Counted from the first letter of the stretch, positions 25,101-34,853 are shown. The stretch is 64,000 nucleotides of DNA from Acidobacteriota bacterium (GCA_012103255.1 WLXD01000008.1:42596-106595); one strand, 5' to 3'. The notes: generated from the sequence alone by a model not told the origin. Numbers and translations: made by a program.

Positions 25101-26135
25101 ATGAACCCCGCCACGCAACGTCGCTGGTTTGCCACCTTCGTACTGACTCTGTTGGTGGCGACAGCCGCTCCGATCGGGGCTCAAGAGCCAGCCGCGGATG
25201 ACAGCGTGGTCTTCACCACGCCGCAGTTCGAGTTCCGAAGTCACCTCGCGACGAATCTCAACGATGCCCTGCTCGAGGCCGGTCGCAACCGCAACCTCGA
25301 CCGGCCGGATCTCTTCGCGGAGGGCGGAGCCCAGGCATGCTTCGACGCTCTGCCACTTTCGGCTCGACGGGGCTGGGAACTGGCCGTCGAGTACTACGCA
25401 GAAGTGATCGCGAGCAGCTCGTGGAGTTCGCGCCAACAGACTCTGCTGCGACTGCATCTAGCGGGGTACGACGACCAGGTCGCCGCCGGTCGCGACCGCG
25501 AGTTCCTCAAGATCGCCGCCGGATTCTGGGACGCTGCTGTGCCGGCCTACCGGGAATGCCGCTGGGCCGAGCAGGACGCCTCCAACCGAGTGCTCGCATC
25601 AAGATTGCAAACACTCCTGGCCGAACACGGCGCTGCGATCGCGGAACGACTTCCCGAGATATACGGCGAACCTTGGGGCGCATTGCCCTACCAGATTGAT
25701 CTGGTTGAGACCGTGAACTGGGCCGGTGCCAACTCCTACTTCCTTCGCGGCGGTCGCGGCCACATTCTGATGTCGCGCGAGACGAGCCAGTTGGCGCAAA
25801 TGGAAACGACGTTCCATGAGGCATCGCATGGATGGATGTTCGGCAACCACGCCATCCGTCGTGCGCTGGCCGAAGCCGCCCAGACCCAGGGCGTCGAGCT
25901 GCCAACGAACCTCTGGCACGTCGTGCTCTTCATGACCACCGGCGAGGTTGTCCGAAGCGTCCTGGAGTCTGCCGGCGTGACGGACTACCGACCCGTTGTC
26001 TACTCGATTTTCGACCGCGGCGACTGGACCGAGCTTCGCGAACCGATCGAGCGTGCGTGGCTCCCCTACCTGCGAGGCGAGCGCTCGATGGAGCAGGCTG
26101 CCGCCGACCTGGTGGCGGCTCTCGGGGGCGAGTAG
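25101..26135 (+). CDS. secreted putative zinc metallohydrolase (HExxH)
   Basis: From the ATG at 25101 the 344-residue product has a Sec signal peptide (RRWFATFVLTLLVATAA, then GAQ). The mature protein is mostly helical and carries H239-E240-A-S-H243 (TTFHEASHGW), a zincin-type motif, with downstream acidic residues that could supply the third ligand. I do not recognise a named peptidase family, so proteolysis is only a suggestion. Upstream in-frame sequence to 25020 lacks coding character. It ends three bases from the convergent TetR gene. Confidence 0.65.
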   Translation: MNPATQRRWFATFVLTLLVATAAPIGAQEPAADDSVVFTTPQFEFRSHLATNLNDALLEAGRNRNLDRPDLFAEGGAQACFDALPLSARRGWELAVEYYAEVIASSSWSSRQQTLLRLHLAGYDDQVAAGRDREFLKIAAGFWDAAVPAYRECRWAEQDASNRVLASRLQTLLAEHGAAIAERLPEIYGEPWGALPYQIDLVETVNWAGANSYFLRGGRGHILMSRETSQLAQMETTFHEASHGWMFGNHAIRRALAEAAQTQGVELPTNLWHVVLFMTTGEVVRSVLESAGVTDYRPVVYSIFDRGDWTELREPIERAWLPYLRGERSMEQAAADLVAALGGE

Positions 26136-26138
26136 GCG

Positions 26139-26699
26139 CTAGCCGACGTCGCGCAGGATGAGGTCAAACAGGTCGGCCGTGAACGCAGTACGGGTTCTGG
26201 ATCGACGGGCTCCGTAGCCCGCCTGGAACACCCAGCCCTGGGTTGCGAGATAGGCGAATTCGGCACGCCGGCGGGCCTCGCCGGACTCGACGCCGGCACG
26301 AATGAGCTCACGCCTGATGAAGTCCAGCCGACGGCGTTCAACCTTCTTCGCCAGCTTCGCCACCGCCGGATCTTCCCGTGCCCACGCGAGGATCTCGACG
26401 TCGGGCGGGTAGTCCGCCTCGGTTTCCTGGGCGCGGCGGAAAAAGGCGCGCAGGCGGTCGCCCGGTGCATCTTCCAGGCGCGCGTTGCGGATCCCGTCGC
26501 GCGTCTCTGACTCCCACGCGCCGAGCACCGCCTGGAGCAACTCCGCCCGGTCCTTGAAATGGTGGTAGAAGCTGCCCCGCGTGATGCCTGCTTCTTTCGC
26601 CAGAGCATCGATACGAACCGCGCCCCGGCCGCCTCGCCGAAATGCCGCGACGGCCGCCTGCACCCAGCTGTCGCGACCCATTGTCAGCTTGCGCGTCAT
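26139..26699 (-). CDS. TetR/AcrR family transcriptional regulator
   Basis: A 186-residue regulator with the TetR N-terminal HTH (RIDALAKEAGITRGSFYHHFKDRAEL at about 27-52) and a helical ligand domain. It lies 16 bases downstream of a secreted serine-hydrolase gene on the same strand, so both probably share one promoter. A long imperfect palindrome overlapping that promoter (28226-28254) is the likely operator, which would make this an autoregulated unit. Confidence 0.92.
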   Translation of the reverse strand: MTRKLTMGRDSWVQAAVAAFRRGGRGAVRIDALAKEAGITRGSFYHHFKDRAELLQAVLGAWESETRDGIRNARLEDAPGDRLRAFFRRAQETEADYPPDVEILAWAREDPAVAKLAKKVERRRLDFIRRELIRAGVESGEARRRAEFAYLATQGWVFQAGYGARRSRTRTAFTADLFDLILRDVG

Positions 26700-26715
26700 C
26701 CGCTGAACCTCGTGT

Positions 26716-28179
26716 CTAGTTGCTCTCGGCCACCAGCCTACGCGCTCGCGCCACGACGGGCGCCACGCCGCCGCTGTAGTTGGAGAGTACTGCCACGGTC
26801 CAGCCTCGGTCGGGCCAGAAAATCAGTTCAGCGCTCACGCCGGGGAATCCACCGTTGTGGCCAACGCTCCCGTCCGAGCCAATGCCAAACCCATAGCCGT
26901 AGCGATCAGAGCCGAGTTCTGGTTTGGCGGACGCCATCACCGCGAAGGTCTCTCGAGAGATCAACGTTCCGTTGCGCAGGGCATCAGCAAAGCGGACGAG
27001 GTCGCCCACCGTCGAGTAGCCGCCGCCGGCCGGGCCGCCCCGGATCACGTGAAGGAAGATGTTGTTGCGCCACACCCGCTCGCCTTCAACTTCCTGCAGG
27101 TCGTAGCCGACCGCGAGGTTGGAGTTCACGTGGTCGAGTTGGTAGGCGTCGGTGTGGGCCATGCCCGCCGGGCCGGTCACGTGGTCGCGAATGTAGTCGT
27201 GATAGTCCTGCCCGGTGGCGACTTCGATGACCTTGCCGAGCACGAGGAACCCGGTGTTGGAGTAGGCCCACTGCGTGCCGGGCTCGAACTGCAGCTGCTC
27301 GTCCTCCGCCAGGCCCATCAAGTCGTCGACCGATCGGTAGAGCGCGCGCGATGAGTTCATGAATTCGCGGTTGAAATAGCTCCCCAGGCCGCTCGTGTGG
27401 GAGAGCAGATGCTTGATCTGAATCTTGTCGGCCGATGCACGGTCCGGAAACGTGGGCAGATACTCCGACAGTGGATCGTCGAACGAGACGTCGCCGCGCT
27501 CGACCAGCTGCGCAATCGCAACGGCTGTGAACATCTTGTTCATCGACCCGAGGTTGAACTTGGTGTCGATGTTGTTGGGAACGTCGTAGTCCTTGTTGGC
27601 CGTGCCGGTCGCTGCTTCGTAGATCGCATCGTTGCCGTCGGTCACCAGCACGGAGCCCGAGAAGCGATCGTTGGCGACCAGGTCATCGACCATGGCGCCG
27701 AGTTCCGTCGCGACCTCATCACGGGTGTACGAGTCGCCGGCCGCTGCAGTGGGTGGTGCCGAACTCGGCTGCATGATGATGCCCGACACCTGGTACGGCG
27801 CGGCCTCGTCGACCGTCAGATCAACCGCGAGCCATTCGTCGGTAGAGGTCGAATGGAGCGAAACCGCGATCCCGGTTTCGATTTCGCGTCGAAGCTCGCC
27901 AACCTCCCACGGTCCGCGGCCGGAAAGATCGGTCATGACCTCGACAAGCACCTCGGGCGGAATCTGCGCACGCAAGCTATCGCTGAACACCGTATCGACA
28001 TACTCGCCGTAGTCGGCCCCGCTCGTGTTGAGCTTGTCAACGAGCTCGTCGAGGCGCTGGCGAGGGTCGGGGCCGTCCGCCTGCGCCTGCACAGCCGCGG
28101 GCGCGCCGATGAGCAGTGCCATCACGAGCGCGATGGTGATGGCCGATGCCACGTTACGCGGCAAGTTGTGGGTCCGCAT
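26716..28179 (-). CDS. secreted beta-lactamase-family serine hydrolase
   Basis: From the ATG at 28177-28179 the 487-residue product has a signal peptide (ASAITIALVMALLIGAPAAVQAQA), a small N-terminal domain of about 100 residues, and a class C beta-lactamase-type hydrolase with S212-M-N-K215, Y306-S-N308 and HNGG as the HxG motif. Such proteins act as esterases, D-Ala peptidases or similar. Substrate unknown. First gene of an operon with TetR. The longer upstream frame to 28272 runs through the operator and is rejected. Confidence 0.88.
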   Translation of the reverse strand: MRTHNLPRNVASAITIALVMALLIGAPAAVQAQADGPDPRQRLDELVDKLNTSGADYGEYVDTVFSDSLRAQIPPEVLVEVMTDLSGRGPWEVGELRREIETGIAVSLHSTSTDEWLAVDLTVDEAAPYQVSGIIMQPSSAPPTAAAGDSYTRDEVATELGAMVDDLVANDRFSGSVLVTDGNDAIYEAATGTANKDYDVPNNIDTKFNLGSMNKMFTAVAIAQLVERGDVSFDDPLSEYLPTFPDRASADKIQIKHLLSHTSGLGSYFNREFMNSSRALYRSVDDLMGLAEDEQLQFEPGTQWAYSNTGFLVLGKVIEVATGQDYHDYIRDHVTGPAGMAHTDAYQLDHVNSNLAVGYDLQEVEGERVWRNNIFLHVIRGGPAGGGYSTVGDLVRFADALRNGTLISRETFAVMASAKPELGSDRYGYGFGIGSDGSVGHNGGFPGVSAELIFWPDRGWTVAVLSNYSGGVAPVVARARRLVAESN

Positions 28180-28225
28180 GGCTCGTTCCGTCCAGAGGGG
28201 AGTTCGATAGATGATGTGGTGTGTT

Positions 28226-28260
28226 TCGAAATCATACAGATGTGTATGTTTCGAGCGCAA
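28226..28260 (-). promoter_or_regulatory. promoter with overlapping TetR-type operator
   Basis: CATACA-GATG-TGTATG (28233-28248) is a perfect inverted repeat. It extends outward with TCGAAA and TTTCGA flanks to 28226-28254, off by one base. On the minus strand a TATGAT box (28231-28236) and TTGCGC (28255-28260) lie 18 bases apart, so the palindrome covers the -10/-35 spacer. This is the classic geometry for repression by a TetR protein, and the operon downstream encodes one. Confidence 0.65.
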
Positions 28261-28305
28261 GGTCGCCTGCATCGTTGACTTGGGTCGCCGGGGGCTACGG
28301 CAGGT

Positions 28306-30584
28306 TCAGCGGCGCCGCGCTTGGATTCGGGCGCTCCAGTCGACCGGAACCAGCTGCACGGGTTCTGGATCGGAGCCTTCGACGATGCGGTACATCGAGT
28401 CGAGGCGAAGGTCCGCCCCCAACGTCTGGATCGTGCCGCTACCCGCCCACCGGATCTCGCCGCCGATGATGCGCGTGGCGTCACCCAGGCCAAGTTCGAC
28501 ACGCAATGGATTGCCTCCGAAACTCGCCCCGGTGCCAACGCGTCGATACAACGAGCGCGGCCCCTCGGGCCCGTCCACGTCGATGCGCACACGACTCCCG
28601 ATGGCACCACGGTTGGCCTCGACGCCCACCAACTGCAACTTCAGCCAACTCCGATCGAACCCGGGGTTCTGATAGAGCGTGTCGGGATACGGGTCCGACA
28701 ACAACATCCCACCCATCTGCTCGAACACGTCCTGATCGCCGTCGTGATCGAAGTCGGCGAACGCGATCGCGTGGCCCTTGGCCAGGTGACCGAAACCACC
28801 CGCGAACGTGATTTCCTCGAAACGGCCGCCCCCCAGCCCGCGGTACATGACGTTGGGCATCAACGCTTCGTAGGTGGGATACCCGGTGCCGAGGTAGTGA
28901 TCGAGCCAACCGTCGTTATCGAGGTCGCCGAAGTTCGCGCCCATCGGATAGGTAATGCGATCGATACCCGCACCCGCCGAGGCGTCGCGAACCGTGCCAT
29001 CACCATTGCCCTGAAAGAGCCGCGGGAACGGCGATTCGGCCGCAACGCCGACGCGGCTGGCGGCGATCTGCCAGATCGGCGGCGCGTCGCCCGACATGGC
29101 AACTGGCTGTGAGCTGTTCACGAGGAGGTCGAGGTTGCCGTCGTTGTCGGTATCCCAGAACCACGACAGGAAACTCGCATCCGGCCCTTCGACGCCTAAC
29201 TCCGCTGCCACGTCCACGAACGTGCCATCGCGGTTGTTCCGGTAGAAGCGATTCACGCCCTGGTAGTTGGAAACGAACAGATCTTCGTAGCCGTCCGCAT
29301 CGAGATCACCCCAGGCGACGCTCTTGGCCCATCGGTCGTTCGTCACGCCGGCCGCGGCCGCCACCTCGGTGAACGTGCCGTCGCCCTCGTTGCGGAACAG
29401 GTGGGCCGGGAAGCTGGCGTCGTCTGTTGTCTCGTTGCCGACGTAGAGATCCACGTCGCCATCGTTGTCGTAGTCGGCCCATGCTGCGGTCTGAGTCGGC
29501 GAGTCGAGGCCATCTCCGGCAAGACCGGCCATGTGGGCAACGTCGGTGAACCGGAAGCCACCGTCGTTGCGCAGCAGCGAGTTAGGCCAGGTGCCGTCGG
29601 CGCGCCGCCACGCGCCGCGCTGGATGTACACGTCCACGTCGCCGTCATTGTCGTAGTCGGCGTGGGTGAGATTGAGACCCCCGGTGATTCCTGCCAGCCC
29701 CGTCACGCCACTCACGTCTTCGAAACCGTTGTCTCCGGCATTGCGGAACACTCTCAGGGGCGCCGCAGTGTCGAGACTGGACACCATCAGGTCGATCAAA
29801 CCGTCGCCGTCGAAGTCATCGGCGATCACTCCACCGGCAAAACTCGAGGTCGCGACGCCGAGCTCGGGCGCCACATTGCGGAACCGAGGGAAATCCGTTC
29901 CGGTGCGAACACCTGCGGATCGATCTTCAGGTGAGGCGCCAGGTCCGACTGCATCCCGAGCATTAGCGCCGCGACGTTCACGAGCCATTTGGTCGCCAGG
30001 AAGATCGGCGACTCGGGCGAAACCGAAACCGCCAGCTGCCCGAACAAGCCCATCGCATTGAGCGCCCCGTCTCGGTCGACGAGTTCGGACTCGTCGTAGA
30101 ACGGCATGATGCAGGCGGGGCCTGTGTGGTTTTCGATGCAGTTCACCGACTGAGCCTGGCGCAGATGCGCCACCGCCGCCATGAACACCGTGGTCACGCC
30201 GATGCTGCCCCGCACGTCCGGCGGAAGAGCCTGCAGGTTGTCGAGAACGACCTGGAACAACGACACCGCGGCACCGACATTGCCCACCTGCAGTTCGGTG
30301 TCCGCCAGCACACCGACTACGCGAACCTGATTGGCGATAGGCACCTCGGGCCCGATCGAATCGAACACCCGACGATTCTCGTCGCGCAAAGCTCGGAACT
30401 CGGCGCCATGGGGAAAGGCGCGTGCGATCTCGGCCAGACGAACCACCATGCGCTCGTGGGAGGCGCGTGCGGCAGTCTCTTGCGCGGCGTCGGCCCTCGG
30501 GGCGACTACCGAGAACACGAGAACAACACAGAGCGCGACGACCACAACGCGGCGGTTTGGATTCGGCGGGGATGGCGTTTTCAC
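28306..30584 (-). pseudogene. CRTAC1-type FG-GAP/ASPIC-UnbV secreted protein, frameshifted
   Basis: The 5' part (GTG start at 30582-30584) has a signal peptide (VVVVALCVVLVFSVVA) and a helical TPR-like region ending KIDPQVFAPE. The 3' part, in another frame, begins DFPRFRNVAPELGV and has seven calcium-type FG-GAP motifs (for example DFDGDGLIDLMV, DYDNDGDVDVYI, DLDNDGWLD) and a C-terminal ASPIC/UnbV domain. Adding one base near 29888-29900 joins the halves into about 759 residues, a normal layout for this family. So either one base was lost in assembly or the gene is newly broken. A TATAAT box lies only seven bases before the GTG. The protein probably binds ligands at the cell surface. Confidence 0.78.
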
Positions 30585-30663
30585 GGGCCGATTATAGGGA
30601 GACTGCTACGCGCGGACAGCCATCGGGTCTACGAACCAGTACGGCACGGCGCTGCGTTGAGCA

Positions 30664-30692
30664 TTGCCTGGTATATCTATATAAGACATATT
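30664..30692 (+). promoter_or_regulatory. candidate promoter for the S9 peptidase gene
   Basis: TTGCCT (30664-30669), a 17-base spacer and CATATT (30687-30692) fit a sigma-70-like promoter 36 bases before the ATG, in an unusually AT-rich stretch. Assigned by eye only. Confidence 0.35.
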
Positions 30693-30727
30693 TGAAACTT
30701 CCATCCCCACGGCAGGTAGCTCGTTCG

Positions 30728-32863
30728 ATGCGTCATCTCGTAGCAGCCTCACTGGCACGTCCGGCGATCCTCGCCACAGTGGGCGCGATCATCGCGCTCG
30801 GGAGCACACCTCCGCAGGTCGCGTTGGCGCAAGGCGGCACGCAGCGCGATCTCGAGGTCGCCGACTTGTTCGCCCTCGAGTCGGTGGGTGTGATCAGGTG
30901 GAACGCATCCGGGACACATGCCGCGTTCGAGGTACGCACGGCGGGCAACGACCTCAATCCGCGCCAGGCCGGCAACCACATGCACGTCTGGGGCACCGAC
31001 AGCGAGCGCGTAATCGATCTGAACGACCTCGCTGCAGACCGAGCATCCTGGGGTGGGGTCTGGGCACCGGATGGGAACACGCTGGCGCTGCTGGTTGCCG
31101 GCCCCGACGCTGCCGTGAATCTGGCCATCTGGAGCCCGGAGCGCGGACTTCGCGAGGTTGCCGACGTCGATGTCCGGCTGGGACTCGGCGGGGCGTCGCT
31201 GCACTGGATCGACAACGAGTCCGTGATCGTCACGGCCTGGCCTGACGACGGCGAACGTTCGGGATCGCTGTTCCAGCTCCGCACCCGGGGCCAGCGACTG
31301 GCGGCACTGCACGGCCTCCGACGATCAGGAGCCGAAGCGTCGGCGAGCGTACTCGACACGACGGACTCCTTCGGCGTGTACCCGGCGCCCGTACCAACCG
31401 CACTAGTGCGCTACGACGTCCACACCGGCGGGACTGAGGTGGTGCACGAAGGGCTCGTTCATCGCCTCAGCATCGCGCCCGGCGGGCGACATGCCGCCTA
31501 CTTCACGCCGAGCCCCGGCATTCCTTCGGAGACGGTGGACTCGTTTCTGGAGCACGAGGAGTTGTACTCCTCCGTCAACTGGGGAACCGCCGTCGCGATC
31601 GTCGACCTGGCCGACGGCAACGTGGTCGGCGCGCCGCTTGTGCTCCGCGATCCCGCGTACGGATCGATCCGCTGGTCCGAAAGCGGCAACCGCATGGCAG
31701 TGCGTGGCACCGACCCGAACGACGCTGACAAGCCCGGACTCGCGCGTTGGTCGGGCGGAGACCTGGACTTCGCGGATGAAGGCGACCCCACGGACGCAGC
31801 CGCCGTGGCGAGCTGGCTCGGCCTGGAGGCCCCCGTGGACGCGGTCCGGCCGGATCCGCTGCCCCTGCCGTCCTCGAGCGCGGTGTCGGCGGTGGCCTCC
31901 ATCGCACCCTCCGGCATCACGCTCTATCGCGAACGTGGCGCGGAGGGTGATCGCCTCCTGGCTGTGCGCCCGGCCGCGGCCGGTGCATCCACCGATCCGG
32001 AAGTCCTGTGGACGGGCAACGCGTGGTTACCGGAGATCTCGCTACCGCGGACGCAGCGGGTCGACTATGAGACCGCATCAGGCGACGAGCTCACCGGCTG
32101 GCTCCTGCTCCCGCCAGGCGACGGTCCGTTCCCGACGATCGTGAACATCTATCCGGGAACCGTGCACGGCGAGCAGCCACCTCGCGACTTCACCCGCGTG
32201 ACTTCGAGTTTCACGAGTCCACTACTGTTCGCAGCGCGCGGCTTCGCGGTGCTCGTGCCCAGCGCCCCGGAAGGCGACTACTTCACCGGCAATCTGATCG
32301 ACGAGGTGGTCGCCGGCGTGCTTCCCGCTGTGGATGCTGCCATCGCCACGGGTCTCGTCGATGCCGACCGCCTGGTGGTTCAAGGCCAGAGCGGAGGTGG
32401 TTACGCGACGCTCGGGCTCATCGGGAAGACCGATCGGTTCAAGGGAGCCATCGCGAGCGCGAGCTACTCGGATCTCGAGAGCCTTTACGGCACCTTCTAC
32501 GGCCAGATGCGCGACGGCGAGGGAGGGCATCCTCAACGCGGACAGGTTCTCCGGATAAGCCAGATGGAACGCGGCTTCATGCGCATGGGCGGGCCGCCCT
32601 GGGAGCTACCCGAGCGGTATCGAGACAACTCGCCGATCACCTACGCGGGGGCGATCACCACACCGCTCCTCCTGATTCACGGCGACCTCGACTTCATCCC
32701 GATCCAGCAGGCCGAGCAGATGTTCACATCGTTGTATCGGCGAGGTCGCGACGTGCGCTTCCTGCGCTACTACGGCGAGTGGCACACGATCTCCGGCCGC
32801 GCGAACGTCGAACACATGTGGCGAGAGATCGATCGTTGGTTGCGCTTGCGGGTTACTGATTGA
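30728..32863 (+). CDS. secreted S9 family (prolyl oligopeptidase-type) peptidase
   Basis: From the ATG at 30728, the 711-residue product has a signal peptide (ARPAILATVGAIIALGS, then ALAQGG), an N-terminal beta-propeller of WD40-like repeats (about 35-420) and a C-terminal alpha/beta hydrolase with S555 in GQSGGGYA, D655 in HGDLDFIP and H686 in GEWHTISG. This is the dipeptidyl-aminopeptidase/acylaminoacyl-peptidase plan, acting on short peptides that fit through the propeller. The upstream in-frame extension to 30422 lies inside the divergent CRTAC1 gene and is rejected. It stands alone with its own promoter. Confidence 0.92.
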   Translation: MRHLVAASLARPAILATVGAIIALGSTPPQVALAQGGTQRDLEVADLFALESVGVIRWNASGTHAAFEVRTAGNDLNPRQAGNHMHVWGTDSERVIDLNDLAADRASWGGVWAPDGNTLALLVAGPDAAVNLAIWSPERGLREVADVDVRLGLGGASLHWIDNESVIVTAWPDDGERSGSLFQLRTRGQRLAALHGLRRSGAEASASVLDTTDSFGVYPAPVPTALVRYDVHTGGTEVVHEGLVHRLSIAPGGRHAAYFTPSPGIPSETVDSFLEHEELYSSVNWGTAVAIVDLADGNVVGAPLVLRDPAYGSIRWSESGNRMAVRGTDPNDADKPGLARWSGGDLDFADEGDPTDAAAVASWLGLEAPVDAVRPDPLPLPSSSAVSAVASIAPSGITLYRERGAEGDRLLAVRPAAAGASTDPEVLWTGNAWLPEISLPRTQRVDYETASGDELTGWLLLPPGDGPFPTIVNIYPGTVHGEQPPRDFTRVTSSFTSPLLFAARGFAVLVPSAPEGDYFTGNLIDEVVAGVLPAVDAAIATGLVDADRLVVQGQSGGGYATLGLIGKTDRFKGAIASASYSDLESLYGTFYGQMRDGEGGHPQRGQVLRISQMERGFMRMGGPPWELPERYRDNSPITYAGAITTPLLLIHGDLDFIPIQQAEQMFTSLYRRGRDVRFLRYYGEWHTISGRANVEHMWREIDRWLRLRVTD

Positions 32864-32864
32864 T

Positions 32865-32892
32865 ACCTTAAGATTACATCTAGTCACCTTAA
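32865..32892. promoter_or_regulatory. ACCTTAA direct repeat before the membrane protein/HTH pair
   Basis: ACCTTAA occurs at 32865-32871 and 32886-32892, 21 bases (two helical turns) apart; the inner TTAAG and CTTAA also form an inverted repeat with a 15-base spacer. The position, 23 bases before the membrane-protein ATG, suits binding by the downstream HTH regulator. Confidence 0.4.
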
Positions 32893-32914
32893 CGACCCTC
32901 AGTGGAGCCCCCCA

Positions 32915-33412
32915 ATGCCCTCGCCTCACGAACCCAACGTTGCCGACATGTTCGACCGGCATCGCCGGCGCATCATGCTCGCGATGCTGCTCGTCGGTCT
33001 GATGTCGGCTGGCCGCGCGTTTCGATACGTTGTCGCGGAAGAGACGGAGATCTACCTGCAGGCCATGATCATCGGTTGCGCGCTCGGCGTCGCCGCCATC
33101 ATCGCCACAGTCGCTTACTGGAAGATCTTCAAGTTGCCCGCGGACCAACGGCAGCAATACTTCAGCTACGACGGCTTCGTCACCGACGCCATCGACCGTG
33201 CCAAGAACATCTCGTTCGTGGTGACCTTCGTGGTCGTGTCGGTGTTCGCCGGCCTCGATGAAATGTTGTCGCGGCCGCCATTTGTTGATGTGCCGACGGT
33301 CTTCTACTTCAACGTCATCGCTGCATTGATGCTCATCACTCTCGGCTCGGTGTTCTTCTTCCTCGACCGTGACGGTGGCGAGCCCGAGCCGGAGTGGGAC
33401 GCAGGCGCGTGA
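32915..33412 (+). CDS. four-helix integral membrane protein of unknown function
   Basis: A 165-residue protein with four predicted membrane helices (about 21-38, 49-68, 96-113 and 128-148) and short polar loops. No catalytic motif is visible. Its TGA overlaps the GTG start of an HTH regulator (GTGA, 33409-33412). Two-gene units of a small membrane protein and a 65-70-residue Xre-type regulator are widespread; the membrane protein probably modulates or is controlled by the regulator. Confidence 0.75.
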   Translation: MPSPHEPNVADMFDRHRRRIMLAMLLVGLMSAGRAFRYVVAEETEIYLQAMIIGCALGVAAIIATVAYWKIFKLPADQRQQYFSYDGFVTDAIDRAKNISFVVTFVVVSVFAGLDEMLSRPPFVDVPTVFYFNVIAALMLITLGSVFFFLDRDGGEPEPEWDAGA

Positions 33413-33615
33413 GCAAGCCCGAGCTCAACAACCGGATCCGCGTGTTCCGCGCCGAGCATCGGATGAGTCAGGCCGAACTGGCATCTGCCATCGGCGTGTC
33501 GCGCAAGACCATCAACACGATCGAGGTCGGCCGCTTCGTGCCCTCGACCATCATCGCGCTCCAGATCGCGCGCCATTTTGAAGTGCCGGTAGAAGAGATC
33601 TTCTCGATCACCTAG
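33409..33615 (+). CDS. small Xre/Cro-type HTH regulator
   Basis: The GTG start overlaps the upstream stop. The 68-residue product is essentially one HTH_3 domain: NNRIRVFRAEHRMSQAELA, SRKTINTIEVG, then FEVPVEEIF, matching the YozG/HTH-type mini-regulators that accompany small membrane proteins. Likely represses its own two-gene operon, probably through the repeats at 32865-32892. Confidence 0.9.
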   Translation: MSKPELNNRIRVFRAEHRMSQAELASAIGVSRKTINTIEVGRFVPSTIIALQIARHFEVPVEEIFSIT

Positions 33616-33677
33616 CAGATCGCGCCGACCAATCTCGCCCCCCCAATTGCGGCGCCATGCCGCAGGAGCCACCCACC

Positions 33678-34853
33678 ATGTTCTGCCCGAAGTGCGTCCG
33701 CACGACGCTGATCGTTCTCGCCGCAGTCACTCTCGCCAGTTGTGCCTTCGACTTGCTCGCCCAGGAAACTGCACCGACCCCGCACGTCATCACCTCCGAG
33801 GCTCTGGGTCAGGAGCGGCACTTCACCGTGCACGTCCCAGCGTCGTACAACACCCAGTCGGCCAGTTACCCCGTGCTGTATTTGCTGGACGGTGAACACA
33901 ACGCAGACTTCACTGAAGCCGTGGTCGACTTCCTTGCCGGCAACGGTCGGATTCCGGAGTTGATCGTGGTCGCGGTGCCCTCAGGGGCCACTCGCGGGGC
34001 TGACTATCGGCCGGAGTTTGTAGAAATGGGTGGCAGCGCCGGCGGCGCCAACCTCTTCCTCGCTCATCTCGCGGATGAACTCATCCCGTTCATCGAGGAC
34101 AACTACCGGGCGGCACCGTTCCGCATCCTTTCGGGCCACTCGATGGGCGGTCTGTTCACCACCTACGCGCTCACCAAGCGATCCGACCTCTTCCGAGGCT
34201 TCATCTCTCAGAGTCCCTATCTGGACGGCGAGATGGGGACTCAGATGCTCGACCATGTGACCGAGAGCATCGACGGCATCGTGGGCGACGCCGTGTACTA
34301 CATGAACGTGGGCGACGAACCGAATCTGAGCGCCAATCTGGAACGGCTCGGCGACCTCCTGAACCAGGCCCCCGACGGCCTGCGGGTTGTTGCGCACAGC
34401 GACCCCACGCAAACACACATGACCACCCGCTTGCTCGGGCAATACGCCGGACTCGAGAACACTTTCGCGGAGTGGCCGGTGCCCGCGACCGCACTCGCCG
34501 CAGAGGGCGCGGCGGCGCTCGAAGCGCACATCGCGAGTCTCTCGACGGCGTATGGCTATCCCGTGCTGCTCAACGAGTCGGCGTTCCAGCAGGCAACACA
34601 AAGCGCGATTGGCCAGGGCAACTTCGACGGCGCGGTCGCGTTCGCACAGCTCTATGCCGCGCAGTACGCGAACTCACCGGTGCCCCACTTCCTGGGCGGC
34701 GTGGCGCTGGCCCGCAGCGGCCAACTCGCCCCCGCAGCCGAGGCTGTCGCGCGAGCGATCGAACTCTACGAGGCCAACCCGACGCCCGAACTGGAAGGCA
34801 TGTACCAGACCATGAAGCAGGTGCAGCAGCAGATCGCCGGCGCACTCGGCTAG
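33678..34853 (+). CDS. esterase-D/Fes-type alpha/beta hydrolase lipoprotein with helical C-terminus
   Basis: From the ATG at 33678, the 391-residue product has a lipobox (LASC near residue 22). The esterase domain has the oxyanion/early motif (YPVLYLLDGEHN), nucleophile S155 in SGHSMGGL, and a downstream Asp/His region (HSDPTQTHMT). After about residue 290 the chain becomes TPR-like helical (AVAFAQLYAAQY, PAAEAVARAIELYEA). The combination is common in acidobacterial and Bacteroidota esterases of the putative-esterase (PF00756) group. Substrate unknown. It converges on ADOP module 2. Confidence 0.85.
   Translation: MFCPKCVRTTLIVLAAVTLASCAFDLLAQETAPTPHVITSEALGQERHFTVHVPASYNTQSASYPVLYLLDGEHNADFTEAVVDFLAGNGRIPELIVVAVPSGATRGADYRPEFVEMGGSAGGANLFLAHLADELIPFIEDNYRAAPFRILSGHSMGGLFTTYALTKRSDLFRGFISQSPYLDGEMGTQMLDHVTESIDGIVGDAVYYMNVGDEPNLSANLERLGDLLNQAPDGLRVVAHSDPTQTHMTTRLLGQYAGLENTFAEWPVPATALAAEGAAALEAHIASLSTAYGYPVLLNESAFQQATQSAIGQGNFDGAVAFAQLYAAQYANSPVPHFLGGVALARSGQLAPAAEAVARAIELYEANPTPELEGMYQTMKQVQQQIAGALG

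Noticed and set aside
2980..28179. Calling the two beta-lactamase-fold proteins antibiotic-resistance genes
   Set aside because: SxxK and YxN motifs are shared with esterases and peptidases, and both have additional domains unlike true class C beta-lactamases.
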